NCBI RefSeq assembly: GCF_900129755.1
Contig: NZ_FQWT01000001.1
Location: 1,116,001-1,180,000, forward strand
Length of the DNA stretch: 64,000 nt
Source: Chryseobacterium oranimense
GTDB lineage: Bacteria; Bacteroidota; Bacteroidia; Flavobacteriales; Weeksellaceae
Direction of reading: 5' to 3'
Shown here: positions 1 to 8,222 of the stretch, in pieces
Layout: each line of letters opens with the position of its first letter
How positions within the stretch are numbered: position 1 is the stretch's first letter
The notes under the pieces: model-generated
The model's database searches: none
Told to the model about the DNA's origin: nothing
What the model saw: the letters and a program-made list of their open reading frames with translations, nothing else
Translations under genes and position numbers: made by a program

Positions 1-315
1 AACAAAGACACTGATTTGCAGAGGATGTATGTTCCGATGCACAAGGCAGTCGGAAATATAGAGTATGGGTATTCTTTATTTAAAGTATATGCTCAGGGAA
101 TGTTCAACGGCCTTACGTATACAACATCCGACGAAAAAAGATCTGCAGCCATTGACCCATATTTTATTCTGAATGCCGGAATTTCCGCATCGCTTTTCAA
201 GAAATACACTTTAGGATTTAAAGTAAATAATTTAACCGATACTTATTACCAGACAGTATCTCTTTACCCGATGCCTAAGAGAAATTACAGTGTTTATGCA
301 ACAATTAATTTTTAA
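1..315 (+). CDS. TonB-dependent outer membrane receptor, C-terminal end (partial)
   Basis: Only the last 104 codons lie in the window; the frame is open from base 1, so the true start is upstream. The residues alternate polar and hydrophobic as in beta strands. The segment LGFKVNNLTDTYYQ is the usual penultimate region of TonB receptor barrels, and the protein ends in phenylalanine (YATINF), the Omp85-recognised terminal residue. It would import a scarce ligand across the outer membrane using TonB energy. The next gene starts 13 nt downstream and encodes a BtuG-like propeller lipoprotein, so a corrinoid (BtuB-like) ligand is likely. That is inferred from context; the plug and most of the barrel are not visible. 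Confidence 0.85.
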   Translation, partial: NKDTDLQRMYVPMHKAVGNIEYGYSLFKVYAQGMFNGLTYTTSDEKRSAAIDPYFILNAGISASLFKKYTLGFKVNNLTDTYYQTVSLYPMPKRNYSVYATINF

Positions 316-328
316 ACTTAAAAATATT

Positions 329-1375
329 ATGAAACTGACAAAACTTCTACATCTTCTTTTTGCTTTTACACTTCTTCTGGGCATTGTGTCCTGTAGCAGT
401 GACAATACTATTGAGGAGCAGGAAATATTCTACGGTAACGGCTTTTTAATTGCCAATGAAGGGTCTTATGGAAAGCCCGAAGCAGACGTAACATTTGTAA
501 GCGCAGACCTAAGCCTTAAACAGGATAATATTTTTGCATTTAATAACAGTGGTTCAAAGCTGGGGGATGTTCTACAGATGATTGCCTTCAATGGTGAAAA
601 TGCTTACCTATTGTTGAATAATTCTAATAGAATCCAAATTGCCAACCGCTCCAATTTTAAAGCAAACGGCCAAATTACCGCTGAACTTAATTCTCCCCGC
701 TATATGGCTTTTGCCAACAATAATATTTATGTAACGAATGATAAATATATGGGTGATAAGTATGTAAGCATTTACAGGGTTTCAGACCGTTCTTTCATCA
801 AAAAAATTGCGTTCACGGATGCTGCCGAGAGAATTGTGGAAGCCGGAAACAATATCTTCGTACAGAATGCTTCTTTCGGTTTCGGAAATAAGATCACTTA
901 CATCAATACTTCTACTAACGAGGTTCAGTCGACGATCACTCTTCCTGCCGGAAACATCAACAAAATCATCTCCAGCAATCAAAATGTTTACGCAATTGCT
1001 GCAGATGCCGCTAATTCTTATATCTACCAGATATCAAGCACAGGAAGCATCACCAAAACAACTACTTTAACGGGAATTGCCGATGCAAAAAATCTTGAAA
1101 TTTCCAACGGTAAATTCTATTTTACTTCAGGAAAGAAAGTATACGGAATGGATATGAGCGCTACAACGGCTCCTTCATCACCATTATTCACTGTGGCGAA
1201 CAGTGTTGATGACTATTCTGCCCTATACGGATTCAGCGTAATCAACGATAAAATTTTCACGTCTGATTCCAACGGATTTACCCAGGACAGTAAAATTGTA
1301 ATTTACAACACTTCAGGAGCTGTTATCAAATCATTTACTTCGGGTATAGGTTCAAACTCTGTTTACCCTAACTAA
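329..1375 (+). CDS. Beta-propeller lipoprotein, DUF5074/YncE-like, BtuG candidate
   Basis: A 348-residue exported lipoprotein. The signal peptide ends in LGIVSCSSD, a lipobox with Cys near residue 23, followed by acidic residues compatible with surface export. The ATG at 329 is preferred over an in-frame start at 290 because it places the signal peptide at the N-terminus. After it come repeated short beta units (FLIANEGSYG, YMAFANNNIYVTN, LEISNGKFYFTS, LYGFSVINDKIFTSD) of a seven-bladed propeller like YncE/DUF5074. The early NEGS motif and late GFTQDSKIVIYN segment are typical of BtuG-type proteins, which cap the corrinoid receptor BtuB. It directly follows a TonB receptor on the same strand. 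The ligand is an inference; another cofactor is possible. Confidence 0.75.
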   Translation: MKLTKLLHLLFAFTLLLGIVSCSSDNTIEEQEIFYGNGFLIANEGSYGKPEADVTFVSADLSLKQDNIFAFNNSGSKLGDVLQMIAFNGENAYLLLNNSNRIQIANRSNFKANGQITAELNSPRYMAFANNNIYVTNDKYMGDKYVSIYRVSDRSFIKKIAFTDAAERIVEAGNNIFVQNASFGFGNKITYINTSTNEVQSTITLPAGNINKIISSNQNVYAIAADAANSYIYQISSTGSITKTTTLTGIADAKNLEISNGKFYFTSGKKVYGMDMSATTAPSSPLFTVANSVDDYSALYGFSVINDKIFTSDSNGFTQDSKIVIYNTSGAVIKSFTSGIGSNSVYPN

Positions 1376-1436
1376 GAATTATACTTCGGTATTATCACAT
1401 AATTTTTTATTTTTTTTCATCATTTGTGTTTTTTTT

Positions 1437-1474
1437 CCGGTCTCTTCTGCAAAGAAGCGACCGGATTTTATTTT
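1437..1474 (+). terminator. Intrinsic terminator after the BtuG-like gene
   Basis: The arms CCGGTC and GACCGG extend through CTTC/GAAG with one mismatch around a small loop and are followed by a T-rich run (ATTTTATTTTAT). It lies 62 nt after the stop codon on the plus strand. Confidence 0.75.
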
Positions 1475-1519
1475 ATAAAACGTTTACGGCGGGACTTTGT
1501 CCCGCCGTAAACGTTTTAT
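1475..1519. terminator. Long perfect hairpin between convergent genes
   Basis: A perfect 20-bp stem (1475-1494 with 1500-1519) closes a 5-nt loop. The GC-rich core (ACGGCGGGA) sits in AT-rich DNA with A/T flanks on both sides, so it can terminate in both directions. It separates the plus-strand lipoprotein gene from the minus-strand CCA enzyme gene. Confidence 0.8.
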
Positions 1520-1539
1520 GTATATATTTTAGAGCTTAA

Positions 1540-2958
1540 TTATGCTTTCAATCCCAGTTTCTCGGCTTCGGCAATCACAAATTTTTCAGCTTCTTCCTTG
1601 TCATTCGGGATCTCACCTTCCAGGATCGCTTCTTTTACTTTTTCTTTGAGAATTCCTATTTCTTTTCCAGGTTTAAGGTTGAACATCTGCATGATCTCTT
1701 CTCCTGTAATCGGTGGCTGGAAATTGCGGACCTGGTCTTTTTCTTCCACTTCTTTAATCTTCACGGCCACATATTCGAAGTTCTTTTTGAACCTGTCCTG
1801 TTTTCTGGAGTTTTTGGTCGTGATATCTGCTTTGCACAGGGTAAAAAGATCTTCCAGATCTTCACCGGCATCAAACAGAAGTCTCCTCAACGCAGAATCT
1901 GAGGCATCATCTGTGATCAGAGCAATAGGTCGTGATGAAAGTTTCACCATTTTCTGGACATACTTCATATCACTTCCCAATGGCAGTTTTAGCCTGTTGA
2001 AAAGAGTTTTTACCATTTTTGAGCCTAAAAACTCATGCCCGTGGAAAGTCCATCCGGTTCCCTCAACGAATTTTTTGGTTGGTGCTTTACCTATATCATG
2101 CAAAAGTGCTGACCAGCGTAACCACAAATTATCTGTATTTTCAGAGATATTATCCACCACTTCAAGAGTGTGATAGAAATTATCTTTATGCGTCTGCCCT
2201 TCTACCTCTTCTACTCCTTTCAGTTCTATCAGTTCGGGAATAATCAGCTTTAAAAGTCCTGTTTCTTCCATTAATCCCAGTCCTACAGAAGGTTTTTTGG
2301 ACATCATGATTTTATTGAACTCCACCATGATCCTTTCCATAGAAACAATCTTGATTCTTTCTGCTTCCTGCTTAATAGCATTCAGGGATTTTTCTTCAAT
2401 CACAAAGTTTAGTGTTGAAGCAAAACGAACAGCTCTCATCATTCTCAAAGGATCATCAGAATAGGTCTGAGCCGGTTCCAAAGGAGTTCTTAAAATTCCC
2501 TTCTCCAGATCTTCAACTCCGTTGAAAGGGTCAACAAGCTCTCCGAAATTAGCTTTATTTAAAGAAATCGCCATTGCATTGATGGTGAAATCTCTTCTTT
2601 TCTGGTCATCTTCCAATGTTCCGCCTTCTACTTCAGGCTTGCGGCTGTTCTCGGTATAGCTTTCCTTTCTGGCACCTACAAATTCGAGCTCAAGGTCTTT
2701 ATATTTGATCATGGCTGTACCGTAAGTTTTGAAGACCGAAACTTTCAATTTAGGATCAATATCACGGGCCACGGTTTGTGCAAGCTCAATACCGCTTTGC
2801 TCTGTCACAAAATCAATATCTGTGGAAGCCGTTCTCTTCATAAGAAGGTCACGGACATATCCGCCGACAATATATACCGACTGGCCGTTTTTTTCCGCTG
2901 CTTCAGCAATGATCTTGAACAGTTTTAAATTTTTATTTTGGGTAAGATTAATTTTCAT
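1540..2958 (-). CDS. cca: CCA tRNA nucleotidyltransferase with HD domain
   Basis: A 472-residue class II nucleotidyltransferase that adds or repairs the 3' CCA end of tRNA in the cytoplasm. The head domain shows VGGYVRD (31-37), the metal-binding DID (47-49) and RRDFTINAM (121-129), which belongs to the nucleotide-recognition region. A C-terminal HD phosphohydrolase domain follows, with HDIGK at 287-291, as in the long bacterial CCA enzymes. Length is normal for that subtype. Class II poly(A) polymerases look alike, but the HD fusion and genome context favour CCA addition. The gene lies 41 nt downstream of a small NTF2-like gene and ends at a strong bidirectional hairpin. Confidence 0.92.
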   Translation of the reverse strand: MKINLTQNKNLKLFKIIAEAAEKNGQSVYIVGGYVRDLLMKRTASTDIDFVTEQSGIELAQTVARDIDPKLKVSVFKTYGTAMIKYKDLELEFVGARKESYTENSRKPEVEGGTLEDDQKRRDFTINAMAISLNKANFGELVDPFNGVEDLEKGILRTPLEPAQTYSDDPLRMMRAVRFASTLNFVIEEKSLNAIKQEAERIKIVSMERIMVEFNKIMMSKKPSVGLGLMEETGLLKLIIPELIELKGVEEVEGQTHKDNFYHTLEVVDNISENTDNLWLRWSALLHDIGKAPTKKFVEGTGWTFHGHEFLGSKMVKTLFNRLKLPLGSDMKYVQKMVKLSSRPIALITDDASDSALRRLLFDAGEDLEDLFTLCKADITTKNSRKQDRFKKNFEYVAVKIKEVEEKDQVRNFQPPITGEEIMQMFNLKPGKEIGILKEKVKEAILEGEIPNDKEEAEKFVIAEAEKLGLKA

Positions 2959-2999
2959 CGTTAATAAATAGGTCGTCTTTTTCTAGCAATGCATATCCA

Positions 3000-3344
3000 T
3001 CAATCATAATGGGCGTACATTTTATTAATTTTTTCATCATCATCAAAGAACATGACTTCTACAGCATGCTTATCCATAATAGATCTGTAGAGCAACGCCA
3101 CCGAATTTACACCTGCCGTTGAGTTTATAATCTCGAAATGCAGATCAGGAAATTTATCCAGTGCTTTTTTCCAATATTCCCGGACGGCATCTTTGCCTTT
3201 CAATGTACTTTCTTTCCCGCCTGTAGCCATTACAATCATGGGAGTTGTGATCTCTATATCCTCCGCATAATGGGACAAGATATCTTCAAGGTCATGGGAA
3301 TTCCAGGAACGGATCCATTCTTCAGCAAACTTCTGGTGATTCAT
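3000..3344 (-). CDS. NTF2-like / SnoaL-type small protein
   Basis: A 114-residue protein starting MNHQKFAEEW. The frame is open ten codons further upstream, but the internal ATG at 3344 gives the normal family start. The pattern WIRSWNSHDLEDILSHYAED, then GKDAVREYWKKAL and a beta-rich end, is the cone-shaped alpha+beta barrel of the NTF2/SnoaL superfamily. Members include isomerases, cyclases and ligand-binding proteins, so no specific reaction can be assigned. No signal peptide is visible, so it is probably cytoplasmic. It lies just upstream of cca on the same strand and may be co-transcribed with it. Confidence 0.75.
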   Translation of the reverse strand: MNHQKFAEEWIRSWNSHDLEDILSHYAEDIEITTPMIVMATGGKESTLKGKDAVREYWKKALDKFPDLHFEIINSTAGVNSVALLYRSIMDKHAVEVMFFDDDEKINKMYAHYD

Positions 3345-3449
3345 GGTATGTCTTTTATCAGTTGAAGAATGCAAAGATAGAAATTAAAAAAAAGAAATCC
3401 TGCCGATATGCATGGGCAAGATTTAAATTGAATTTTGAATTACGGGATT

Positions 3450-3998
3450 TTATTCACGAAGAACCTTAATCCTGTTGTCGTTCCATATTTTTATCACCGA
3501 AGAACCTGAATATTTTGAAACTTTTTCCCTGTCTTCTTCCACTGCATAATCTACCAACTTAATGATTTCGGGTGAAATATCAGAGAACTTCAACGGACTT
3601 TTATCACCACTGAAATTGGCTGAAGTAGAAACTAAAGGTCTGTTCAGTTTAGTAATCAGTTTTTTACAGAAATCATTTTTCACCAACCTGATTCCAATGC
3701 TTCCGTCCTCAGCGAGCAATTCTTTCGGAAGCCCGCGGGGATTTTCATACACAATGGTTACCGGTTTTTCGCTAAGATCAATAATTTCCCACGCCATTTC
3801 CGGAACATCCACAAGATCCTGGAGTCTTTTTTCAGATTCCACAAGAATGATCATGGACTTATTTTTTTCTCTTTTCTTGATGTCGAAAATTTTATTGACA
3901 GCTTCTATATTCGTGGCATCGCAACCTATTCCCCAAATAGTGTCTGTAGGATAAAGGATGGTTCCGCCGGATTTTAATATTTCGATAATGTTTTCCAT
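3450..3998 (-). CDS. tsaC: L-threonylcarbamoyladenylate synthase (Sua5/YrdC family)
   Basis: A 182-residue single-domain YrdC protein. It makes threonylcarbamoyl-AMP from threonine, bicarbonate and ATP, the first step of the t6A37 modification of ANN-decoding tRNAs. Visible signatures are YPTDTIWGIGC (16-26), the basic KKREKNKSM stretch (41-49) that binds nucleotide, and STSANFSG from residue 124. Length fits the short TsaC form without the Sua5 C-terminal domain. It stands alone between the small NTF2-like gene and a REP-rich intergenic region. Assignment to the family is firm; the symbol follows the short-form naming. Confidence 0.9.
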   Translation of the reverse strand: MENIIEILKSGGTILYPTDTIWGIGCDATNIEAVNKIFDIKKREKNKSMIILVESEKRLQDLVDVPEMAWEIIDLSEKPVTIVYENPRGLPKELLAEDGSIGIRLVKNDFCKKLITKLNRPLVSTSANFSGDKSPLKFSDISPEIIKLVDYAVEEDREKVSKYSGSSVIKIWNDNRIKVLRE

Positions 3999-4093
3999 AA
4001 TTTTCAGGTTTCAAACCTGGGTATAAAGGTAAAGAAATGGTGAATTTCAGCCAAAAATATGAGGGTAAATGTTTTGTTTTGATGGTTATTAGG

Positions 4094-4158
4094 TTTTGGC
4101 TAAAGCCATATTTTGATAACATTCTGTGCGAACGGGCTAAAGCCCGTTCCTATTGAAT
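4094..4158 (+). repeat. REP-like palindromic repeat, copy A
   Basis: A unit of about 66 bp beginning TTTTGGCTAAAGCC and ending in the palindrome AACGGGCTAAAGCCCGTT followed by CCTATTGAAT. Copies B, C and D share the layout. It lies 236 nt beyond copy B, close to the IS200-like transposase that probably mobilises it. The 3999-4370 gap holds copies A and B and no gene. Confidence 0.85.
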
Positions 4159-4303
4159 CTTACAATTACACTATTCTGCTCTTGGGAAAATATAAATCTG
4201 AATTTTATTATGGCAGGTAAAAATATTATAATTCACGGGCATTTAAATTGAGTAAAAGAAAATATCTATTATTCATCTCTTTAATTGTCTGCAAGCATTA
4301 TAT

Positions 4304-4369
4304 ATTCAATAGGAATGGGCTTTAGCCCATTTAACAAAATCAATAGAATCATCAAGGCTTTAGCCGAAA
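4304..4369 (-). repeat. REP-like palindromic repeat, copy B, abutting the transposase 3' end
   Basis: This copy is inverted relative to A and C. It begins ATTCAATAGGAATGGGC, contains GGGCTTTAGCCC and ends GGCTTTAGCCG, one base before the stop codon of the transposase gene. With copy C it brackets the gene as an inverted pair. Confidence 0.88.
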
Positions 4370-4370
4370 T

Positions 4371-4796
4371 TTATTTAAAATTATTTTTCTCAAGAAATTC
4401 CTGATATTCTTCTGTAAAACTTTTTCTCTGATGGTGTTTCTCTTGATTTCTAATATATTCTCTCACAGCTTCCACCTTCGATTCAGAAACAGATATTGCA
4501 AAATATTCGTCCTGCCACGAAAACTTATCTGTTGTAAGTTGATTTTTATTAATCCAGAAAGAAGATTCTCCTTTTAGCAGTTGCACTACTTTTTCTACAT
4601 TCTGACCGGATCCCAGAGAAATCAGACAGTGACAATGATCGGAATAACCATTTACCATATCTAAAAATATCCCTTTTTCCGAGGCATTTTCCTTAATATG
4701 TTTCCATACCTTAATTCTCAGGTCGAATGTATTCAAATATGGAACCCTGTTTTTTGTAGAAAAAACAAGATGAATATAGATTTTAATAAAAGACAT
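4371..4796 (-). CDS. REP-associated tyrosine transposase (IS200/Y1 HUH family)
   Basis: A 141-residue transposase of the IS200-like Y1 family. The start MSFIKIYIHLVFSTK is preferred over an upstream in-frame ATG at 4835 because it matches the family N-terminus. The metal-binding HUH motif is HCH at 54-56 (YSDHCHCLISL), and the catalytic Tyr is most likely Y114 in VREYIRNQ. Such proteins cut and join single-stranded DNA at hairpins. No terminal IS ends are evident; instead, 66-bp palindromic units sit on both sides (copies B and C), which is the arrangement of RAYT genes. The gene looks intact. It is probably a domesticated or locally active REP mobiliser rather than a full insertion sequence. 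Confidence 0.88.
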   Translation of the reverse strand: MSFIKIYIHLVFSTKNRVPYLNTFDLRIKVWKHIKENASEKGIFLDMVNGYSDHCHCLISLGSGQNVEKVVQLLKGESSFWINKNQLTTDKFSWQDEYFAISVSESKVEAVREYIRNQEKHHQRKSFTEEYQEFLEKNNFK

Positions 4797-4836
4797 TTGT
4801 GTTGTTTTAACCAAAAATAAATATTTTTTATTCATG

Positions 4837-4902
4837 TTTTGGCTAAAGACATATTTAAATAATTTTCCATAAAAAAACGGGCTAAATCCCGTTCCTGTTG
4901 AT
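4837..4902 (+). repeat. REP-like palindromic repeat, copy C, upstream of the transposase
   Basis: It begins TTTTGGCTAAAGAC and ends AACGGGCTAAATCCCGTT plus CCTGTTGATT. It has the same 66-bp layout as copy A with a few substitutions. It lies 40 nt upstream of the transposase start, inverted relative to copy B. Confidence 0.85.
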
Positions 4903-4932
4903 TGTATAATATTTTTAAAATCTAATCCAAGG

Positions 4933-5439
4933 TTATTTCAATCCCGGCAGATATCTCTCCTGAATAATATTCAAATGGTGATAATTGTGTCCTACGATCA
5001 GTTTCCCGACTGTTTCTGCCGTCAATTCATTTCCATTAGCCGTTCCAATGTTCTTCATAGCAGATGGCTCGAGGCTTTCGATCAGGATTTGGGAAGATTT
5101 CCGCACGGTTTTATATTCTTCCAGTAAAGATTCCAGAGATCTTTTATTTGCAAAAGAATGGGCAGCATATTCTTCTTCATCAAAACCCGGTAATGCTGCT
5201 TTGTCCCCTCTGGCAAAAACCAGTAATCTGTACTGAAATACTCTTTCAGTATCCGATAAATGAAGTAAAAGTTCTTTCAAGGTCCATTTCCCATCAGCGT
5301 AAGCGAAAAGAGATTGACCTTCGGTAAGATCCGAATAAACAGCTATTGTTTTCTCTCCTGATTTCTTCAATTCTTCAATCCAGCTTCCGGAAGGAATCTG
5401 ATCAAGATATCTTTGTATGTATTTTTGAAAATCTGACAT
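4933..5439 (-). CDS. DinB/YfiT-type four-helix metalloprotein
   Basis: A 168-residue protein of the DinB superfamily. Three histidines expected to bind one divalent metal are visible: H60 (LLLHLSDTER) and H151 with H154/H155 (GHNYHHLNIIQERYLPG). Spacing and length match YfiT-like DinB proteins, which include thiol transferases and putative metal-dependent hydrolases. The substrate cannot be read from the sequence. It is cytoplasmic, with no signal peptide. It is the last gene of a minus-strand run that also contains a GNAT gene 82 nt upstream. Family call is firm, function unknown. Confidence 0.82.
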   Translation of the reverse strand: MSDFQKYIQRYLDQIPSGSWIEELKKSGEKTIAVYSDLTEGQSLFAYADGKWTLKELLLHLSDTERVFQYRLLVFARGDKAALPGFDEEEYAAHSFANKRSLESLLEEYKTVRKSSQILIESLEPSAMKNIGTANGNELTAETVGKLIVGHNYHHLNIIQERYLPGLK

Positions 5440-5521
5440 ATTATTTAATTATAAGTGATGAGTAATAAGCAATGAGTGATCATCAATATTTAAAATGTAA
5501 TTACTGTTGATCATTCACATT

Positions 5522-5974
5522 TTAATTCTCTCTGTTTGTCCATTCATAAAAATTCACAGAATCATAGAGTTCAAAGCCACATGCGGGATAGAGTTGATTT
5601 CCTACATCATTGCTTTTTCCGGTTTCGAGAAGAATTCCACAGGCATTGGATGATCTGCAGAGATTTTTTGCTTCTTCAATCAGCTCTTTGGAATACCCTT
5701 TTCCCCTGTAATTTTCGTTGACGTAGAGATCGTTCAACAACCAATAGCGTTGCATCCTTGTAGATGAAAATATAGGATATAGCTGAACAAATCCAGTCAG
5801 TTGCCCATCATTTTCTGCTACAAAAATTTCAGAATCCTGATTCTCTATTCTTTCTCTGAGAAAACGTTCAGCGGAAGGAATATCGGATTCTTTGTGATAA
5901 AAAATCCTGTATTGATCAAATAATTCTGCTAATTGATTTAAATCTTCAAACGTAACTTTCCTGGTATTTTTCAT
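5522..5974 (-). CDS. GNAT family N-acetyltransferase
   Basis: A 150-residue GNAT. The acetyl-CoA pyrophosphate loop is NYRGKGYSKELIEEA around residues 90-104, preceded by the beta strand LNDLYVNE and followed by GILLETGKSN and the usual YPACGFELYD end. It would transfer an acetyl group from acetyl-CoA to an amine; the acceptor is unknown. It starts 5 nt after the DUF4440-like exported protein gene, so the two are very likely co-transcribed. Two other GNATs of different subtypes are in this window (10378 and 20455). Confidence 0.85.
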   Translation of the reverse strand: MKNTRKVTFEDLNQLAELFDQYRIFYHKESDIPSAERFLRERIENQDSEIFVAENDGQLTGFVQLYPIFSSTRMQRYWLLNDLYVNENYRGKGYSKELIEEAKNLCRSSNACGILLETGKSNDVGNQLYPACGFELYDSVNFYEWTNREN

Positions 5975-5979
5975 ATTGA

Positions 5980-6462
5980 TTATAAATGGTGATCATAGCT
6001 CAGTACCCTCTTCATTTTCCATTGCTTATCTTCCAAGACCCATAAAATATTGAATTTTGCACGGCTTCCCTGAACCCATTTTCCGTTGGAAAATTCGAAA
6101 AATTCATGTTCACCCTCCTGTACAAAAGCATACAGCACATTATTGTTGTATAAAGGATACACTTTCATGCTGTTGGGAACAAGATCCCGTCTTACCTTAT
6201 TCGGGCCTCCGCAGATATTATTTTTGATGGAAGCGGTAAAGGCTTTTTCTCCTGAAGTAATCCCGCCTTTATCGTGGTAAAATTCCAGATCGTTACTGAC
6301 TATAGATTTATAATGAGAAAGATCACATTTATTAAATCCTACGTCAAATATCAAACTGTCCAGCTTCTTGGCCGTTTTATACAAATCATCGGTAGTTTTT
6401 ACCTGGGAATAGGTAATCTGACTGAAAAAAATCAAAATCAGAAAAAACAGGATCTTTCTCAT
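5980..6462 (-). CDS. Exported DUF4440/NTF2-like protein
   Basis: A 160-residue protein with a clear signal peptide (MRKILFFLILIFFSQITYSQ, cleavage after about residue 19). The mature part has the DUF4440 layout: LDSLIFDVGFNKCDLSHYKSIVSNDLEFYHD, then GGITSGEKAFTASI, and a beta-rich end (WVLEDKQWKMKRVLSYDH). DUF4440 proteins share the NTF2 fold and rarely have a known ligand. It is probably periplasmic. It is squeezed between the transsulfuration gene (19 nt upstream) and a GNAT gene (5 nt downstream), consistent with one operon, though no shared pathway is apparent. Confidence 0.75.
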   Translation of the reverse strand: MRKILFFLILIFFSQITYSQVKTTDDLYKTAKKLDSLIFDVGFNKCDLSHYKSIVSNDLEFYHDKGGITSGEKAFTASIKNNICGGPNKVRRDLVPNSMKVYPLYNNNVLYAFVQEGEHEFFEFSNGKWVQGSRAKFNILWVLEDKQWKMKRVLSYDHHL

Positions 6463-6481
6463 TATTATTTATTTAAAAAGG

Positions 6482-7621
6482 TTAAGAAAAAGCTCTTTCA
6501 AGATCTGCAATAAGATCTTCTGCATCTTCAATACCAACACTTAAACGAACCAGATCGTCCGTAATACCCAATTCCTCACGTTTGTCTGCAGGAATGGAAG
6601 CGTGCGTCATTAACGCAGGATGGTTGGCTAAAGATTCAACTCCTCCTAAAGATTCTGCCAAAGTGAACACCTTAACTTTTTCAAGGAATTTCACAGCATC
6701 TTCTTTTTTCCCTGATTTAAAGGTAAAAGAAACCATTCCTCCCGGTTCTTTCATCTGGGATTTGGCAAGTTCGTACTGAGGGTGAGATTCCAGTCCAGGG
6801 TAGATTACTCTGTCTACTGCAGGATGTGTTTCAAGATATTTTGCCACAGCTAGTCCGTTATCTGAATGGCGCTGCATTCTTAGAGCTAAAGTTTTGATTC
6901 CTCTTAAAACCAGGTAAGAATCGTGAGGTCCCAGGATACCGCCGCTTGCAAACTGGATAAAATGAAGTTTTTCTCCTAATTCAGCATCTTTTGCAATTAA
7001 TGCACCGGCAATAACATCAGAATGTCCTCCCAGGTATTTAGTAGCTGAATGCATTACGATATCTGCTCCAAGGTCAATCGGTCTCTGGATATATGGGGTT
7101 GCAAAAGTATTATCAACAGCTACAAGAATATTTTTTCCTTTAGCTATTTCAACGACTGCTTTGATATCTACAAGCTTCATCAATGGGTTAGTTGGAGTTT
7201 CCAGCCAGATCAGTTTTGTTTTGTCTGTAAGAACTTCAGCAATTTTGGAAACATCGTCGAAATTCACGAACGTAAATTTCAGCTGGTATTTTTCAAAAAG
7301 TCTGGTAAACATTCTGTAAGTTCCCCCATAAAGGTCATCTACAGCAACTACTTCATCACCCGGATTTAATAATTTCAAAACACAGTCGATGGCCGCAAGT
7401 CCAGAACCGAAAGCAAGTCCTCTCGCTCCGTTCTCAATGCTTGCCAGGGAGTCTTCCAAAGCCTGTCTTGTAGGGTTGGCAGCTCTTGAATATTCGTATC
7501 CTGAATGTACTCCCGGACTTTTTTGTGCAAATGTAGACGTTAAAAATACAGGAACATTTACAGAACCTGTTGCAGACTCGTGGTGCTGCCCTCCGTGAAT
7601 TACTTTTGTATTAAAGTTCAT
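6482..7621 (-). CDS. Cystathionine gamma-synthase/gamma-lyase family PLP enzyme
   Basis: A 379-residue Cys/Met-metabolism enzyme that uses pyridoxal phosphate. The cofactor lysine is K195 in HSATKYLGGHSD. The neighbouring-subunit phosphate contact YEYSRAANPT (42-51), the FGSGLAA loop (71-77) and the cofactor-ring aspartate in VAVDNTF (D170) are all present. It acts in transsulfuration, either building cystathionine from an O-acyl homoserine plus cysteine (MetB) or cleaving it to cysteine (MetC/CGL). Sequence alone does not separate these, so no symbol is given. Length is typical. It lies 14 nt downstream of a lipoprotein gene in the gldC-led cluster. Confidence 0.9.
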   Translation of the reverse strand: MNFNTKVIHGGQHHESATGSVNVPVFLTSTFAQKSPGVHSGYEYSRAANPTRQALEDSLASIENGARGLAFGSGLAAIDCVLKLLNPGDEVVAVDDLYGGTYRMFTRLFEKYQLKFTFVNFDDVSKIAEVLTDKTKLIWLETPTNPLMKLVDIKAVVEIAKGKNILVAVDNTFATPYIQRPIDLGADIVMHSATKYLGGHSDVIAGALIAKDAELGEKLHFIQFASGGILGPHDSYLVLRGIKTLALRMQRHSDNGLAVAKYLETHPAVDRVIYPGLESHPQYELAKSQMKEPGGMVSFTFKSGKKEDAVKFLEKVKVFTLAESLGGVESLANHPALMTHASIPADKREELGITDDLVRLSVGIEDAEDLIADLERAFS

Positions 7622-7635
7622 ATTATTTTTATTTT

Positions 7636-8196
7636 TTATAAGCCTGCCATGAAAAAGTCAAGGCTCTTTGAAATGTTATCAGATTTTCTTTTCACCTCAA
7701 GCTTTCCGTTAAAAGCATAAGCCACAACATTTATCTCTTCCGGAAGTTTATCAGGAACAGTTGTTGTATATGAAACCAGATATTCACTGTTTTCATACTG
7801 ATCTTTGCCTGTTTCCTTAAGTTCTTCAAACTTTCCGTTGATCCTGAGAATGATTTTCTTCAGGGAATCATCTATATAAGCAATATCCGAGCCGTTTCCT
7901 TTAATGAAATCATCCATACTGGGAACAAGCTCCATGACAGATTCACCTTCCATATCATGCGGATGAAGACTTCCTTTTAACATAGCTGCCGGAATATCTT
8001 TCTCTTTAAATAAAGCAACATCCAATATAGCATTTTCGGGAACTTTTTCTGTTTCTGAAGTTGCTGTGGTTTTAGCGGCCGGGAGTTTATCTGCCTGAAG
8101 GATAGAGTCAGAGGTTGTTGTTTCCTTTACCTCAGTTTTTTTATTGCAAGAGGCCAACAATATCATTGTCCCGATAAGTAAAAGTGTTTTCTTCAT
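7636..8196 (-). CDS. Hypothetical lipoprotein
   Basis: A 186-residue lipoprotein: the signal ends LLASCNKKT with the lipid-bearing Cys near residue 17, followed by a low-complexity Thr/Ser/Glu/Lys stretch. The mature domain (residues about 55-186) has the segment GSLHPHDMEGESVMELVPSM and a beta-rich C-terminus. I do not recognise the family. It starts 26 nt downstream of gldC and ends 14 nt before the transsulfuration gene, so it is in that transcription unit. A role with GldC in the envelope is possible but unsupported by motifs. Confidence 0.7.
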   Translation of the reverse strand: MKKTLLLIGTMILLASCNKKTEVKETTTSDSILQADKLPAAKTTATSETEKVPENAILDVALFKEKDIPAAMLKGSLHPHDMEGESVMELVPSMDDFIKGNGSDIAYIDDSLKKIILRINGKFEELKETGKDQYENSEYLVSYTTTVPDKLPEEINVVAYAFNGKLEVKRKSDNISKSLDFFMAGL

Positions 8197-8222
8197 GTAT
8201 TTTGTGATTGGTGTAGTGGGTT

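Noticed and set aside
1598..2173. 191-codon open frame opposite cca
   Set aside because: It runs antisense through the conserved HD domain region of cca. Composition reflects the other strand.
4371..4796. A full IS200/IS605 insertion sequence
   Set aside because: There is no TnpB partner and no distinct left and right IS ends. The flanks are dispersed 66-bp palindromes instead.
4797..4835. Upstream ATG for the REP-associated transposase
   Set aside because: The family begins at the IxIHLVFSTK segment, and the ATG at 4796 leaves the repeat copy C just outside the gene.
5440..5521. Inverted GTGATCATCAA/TTGATCATTCAC sequence as a regulatory palindrome
   Set aside because: Arms align only with gaps, lie at the end of one gene and before another in the same unit, and no second copy was seen.
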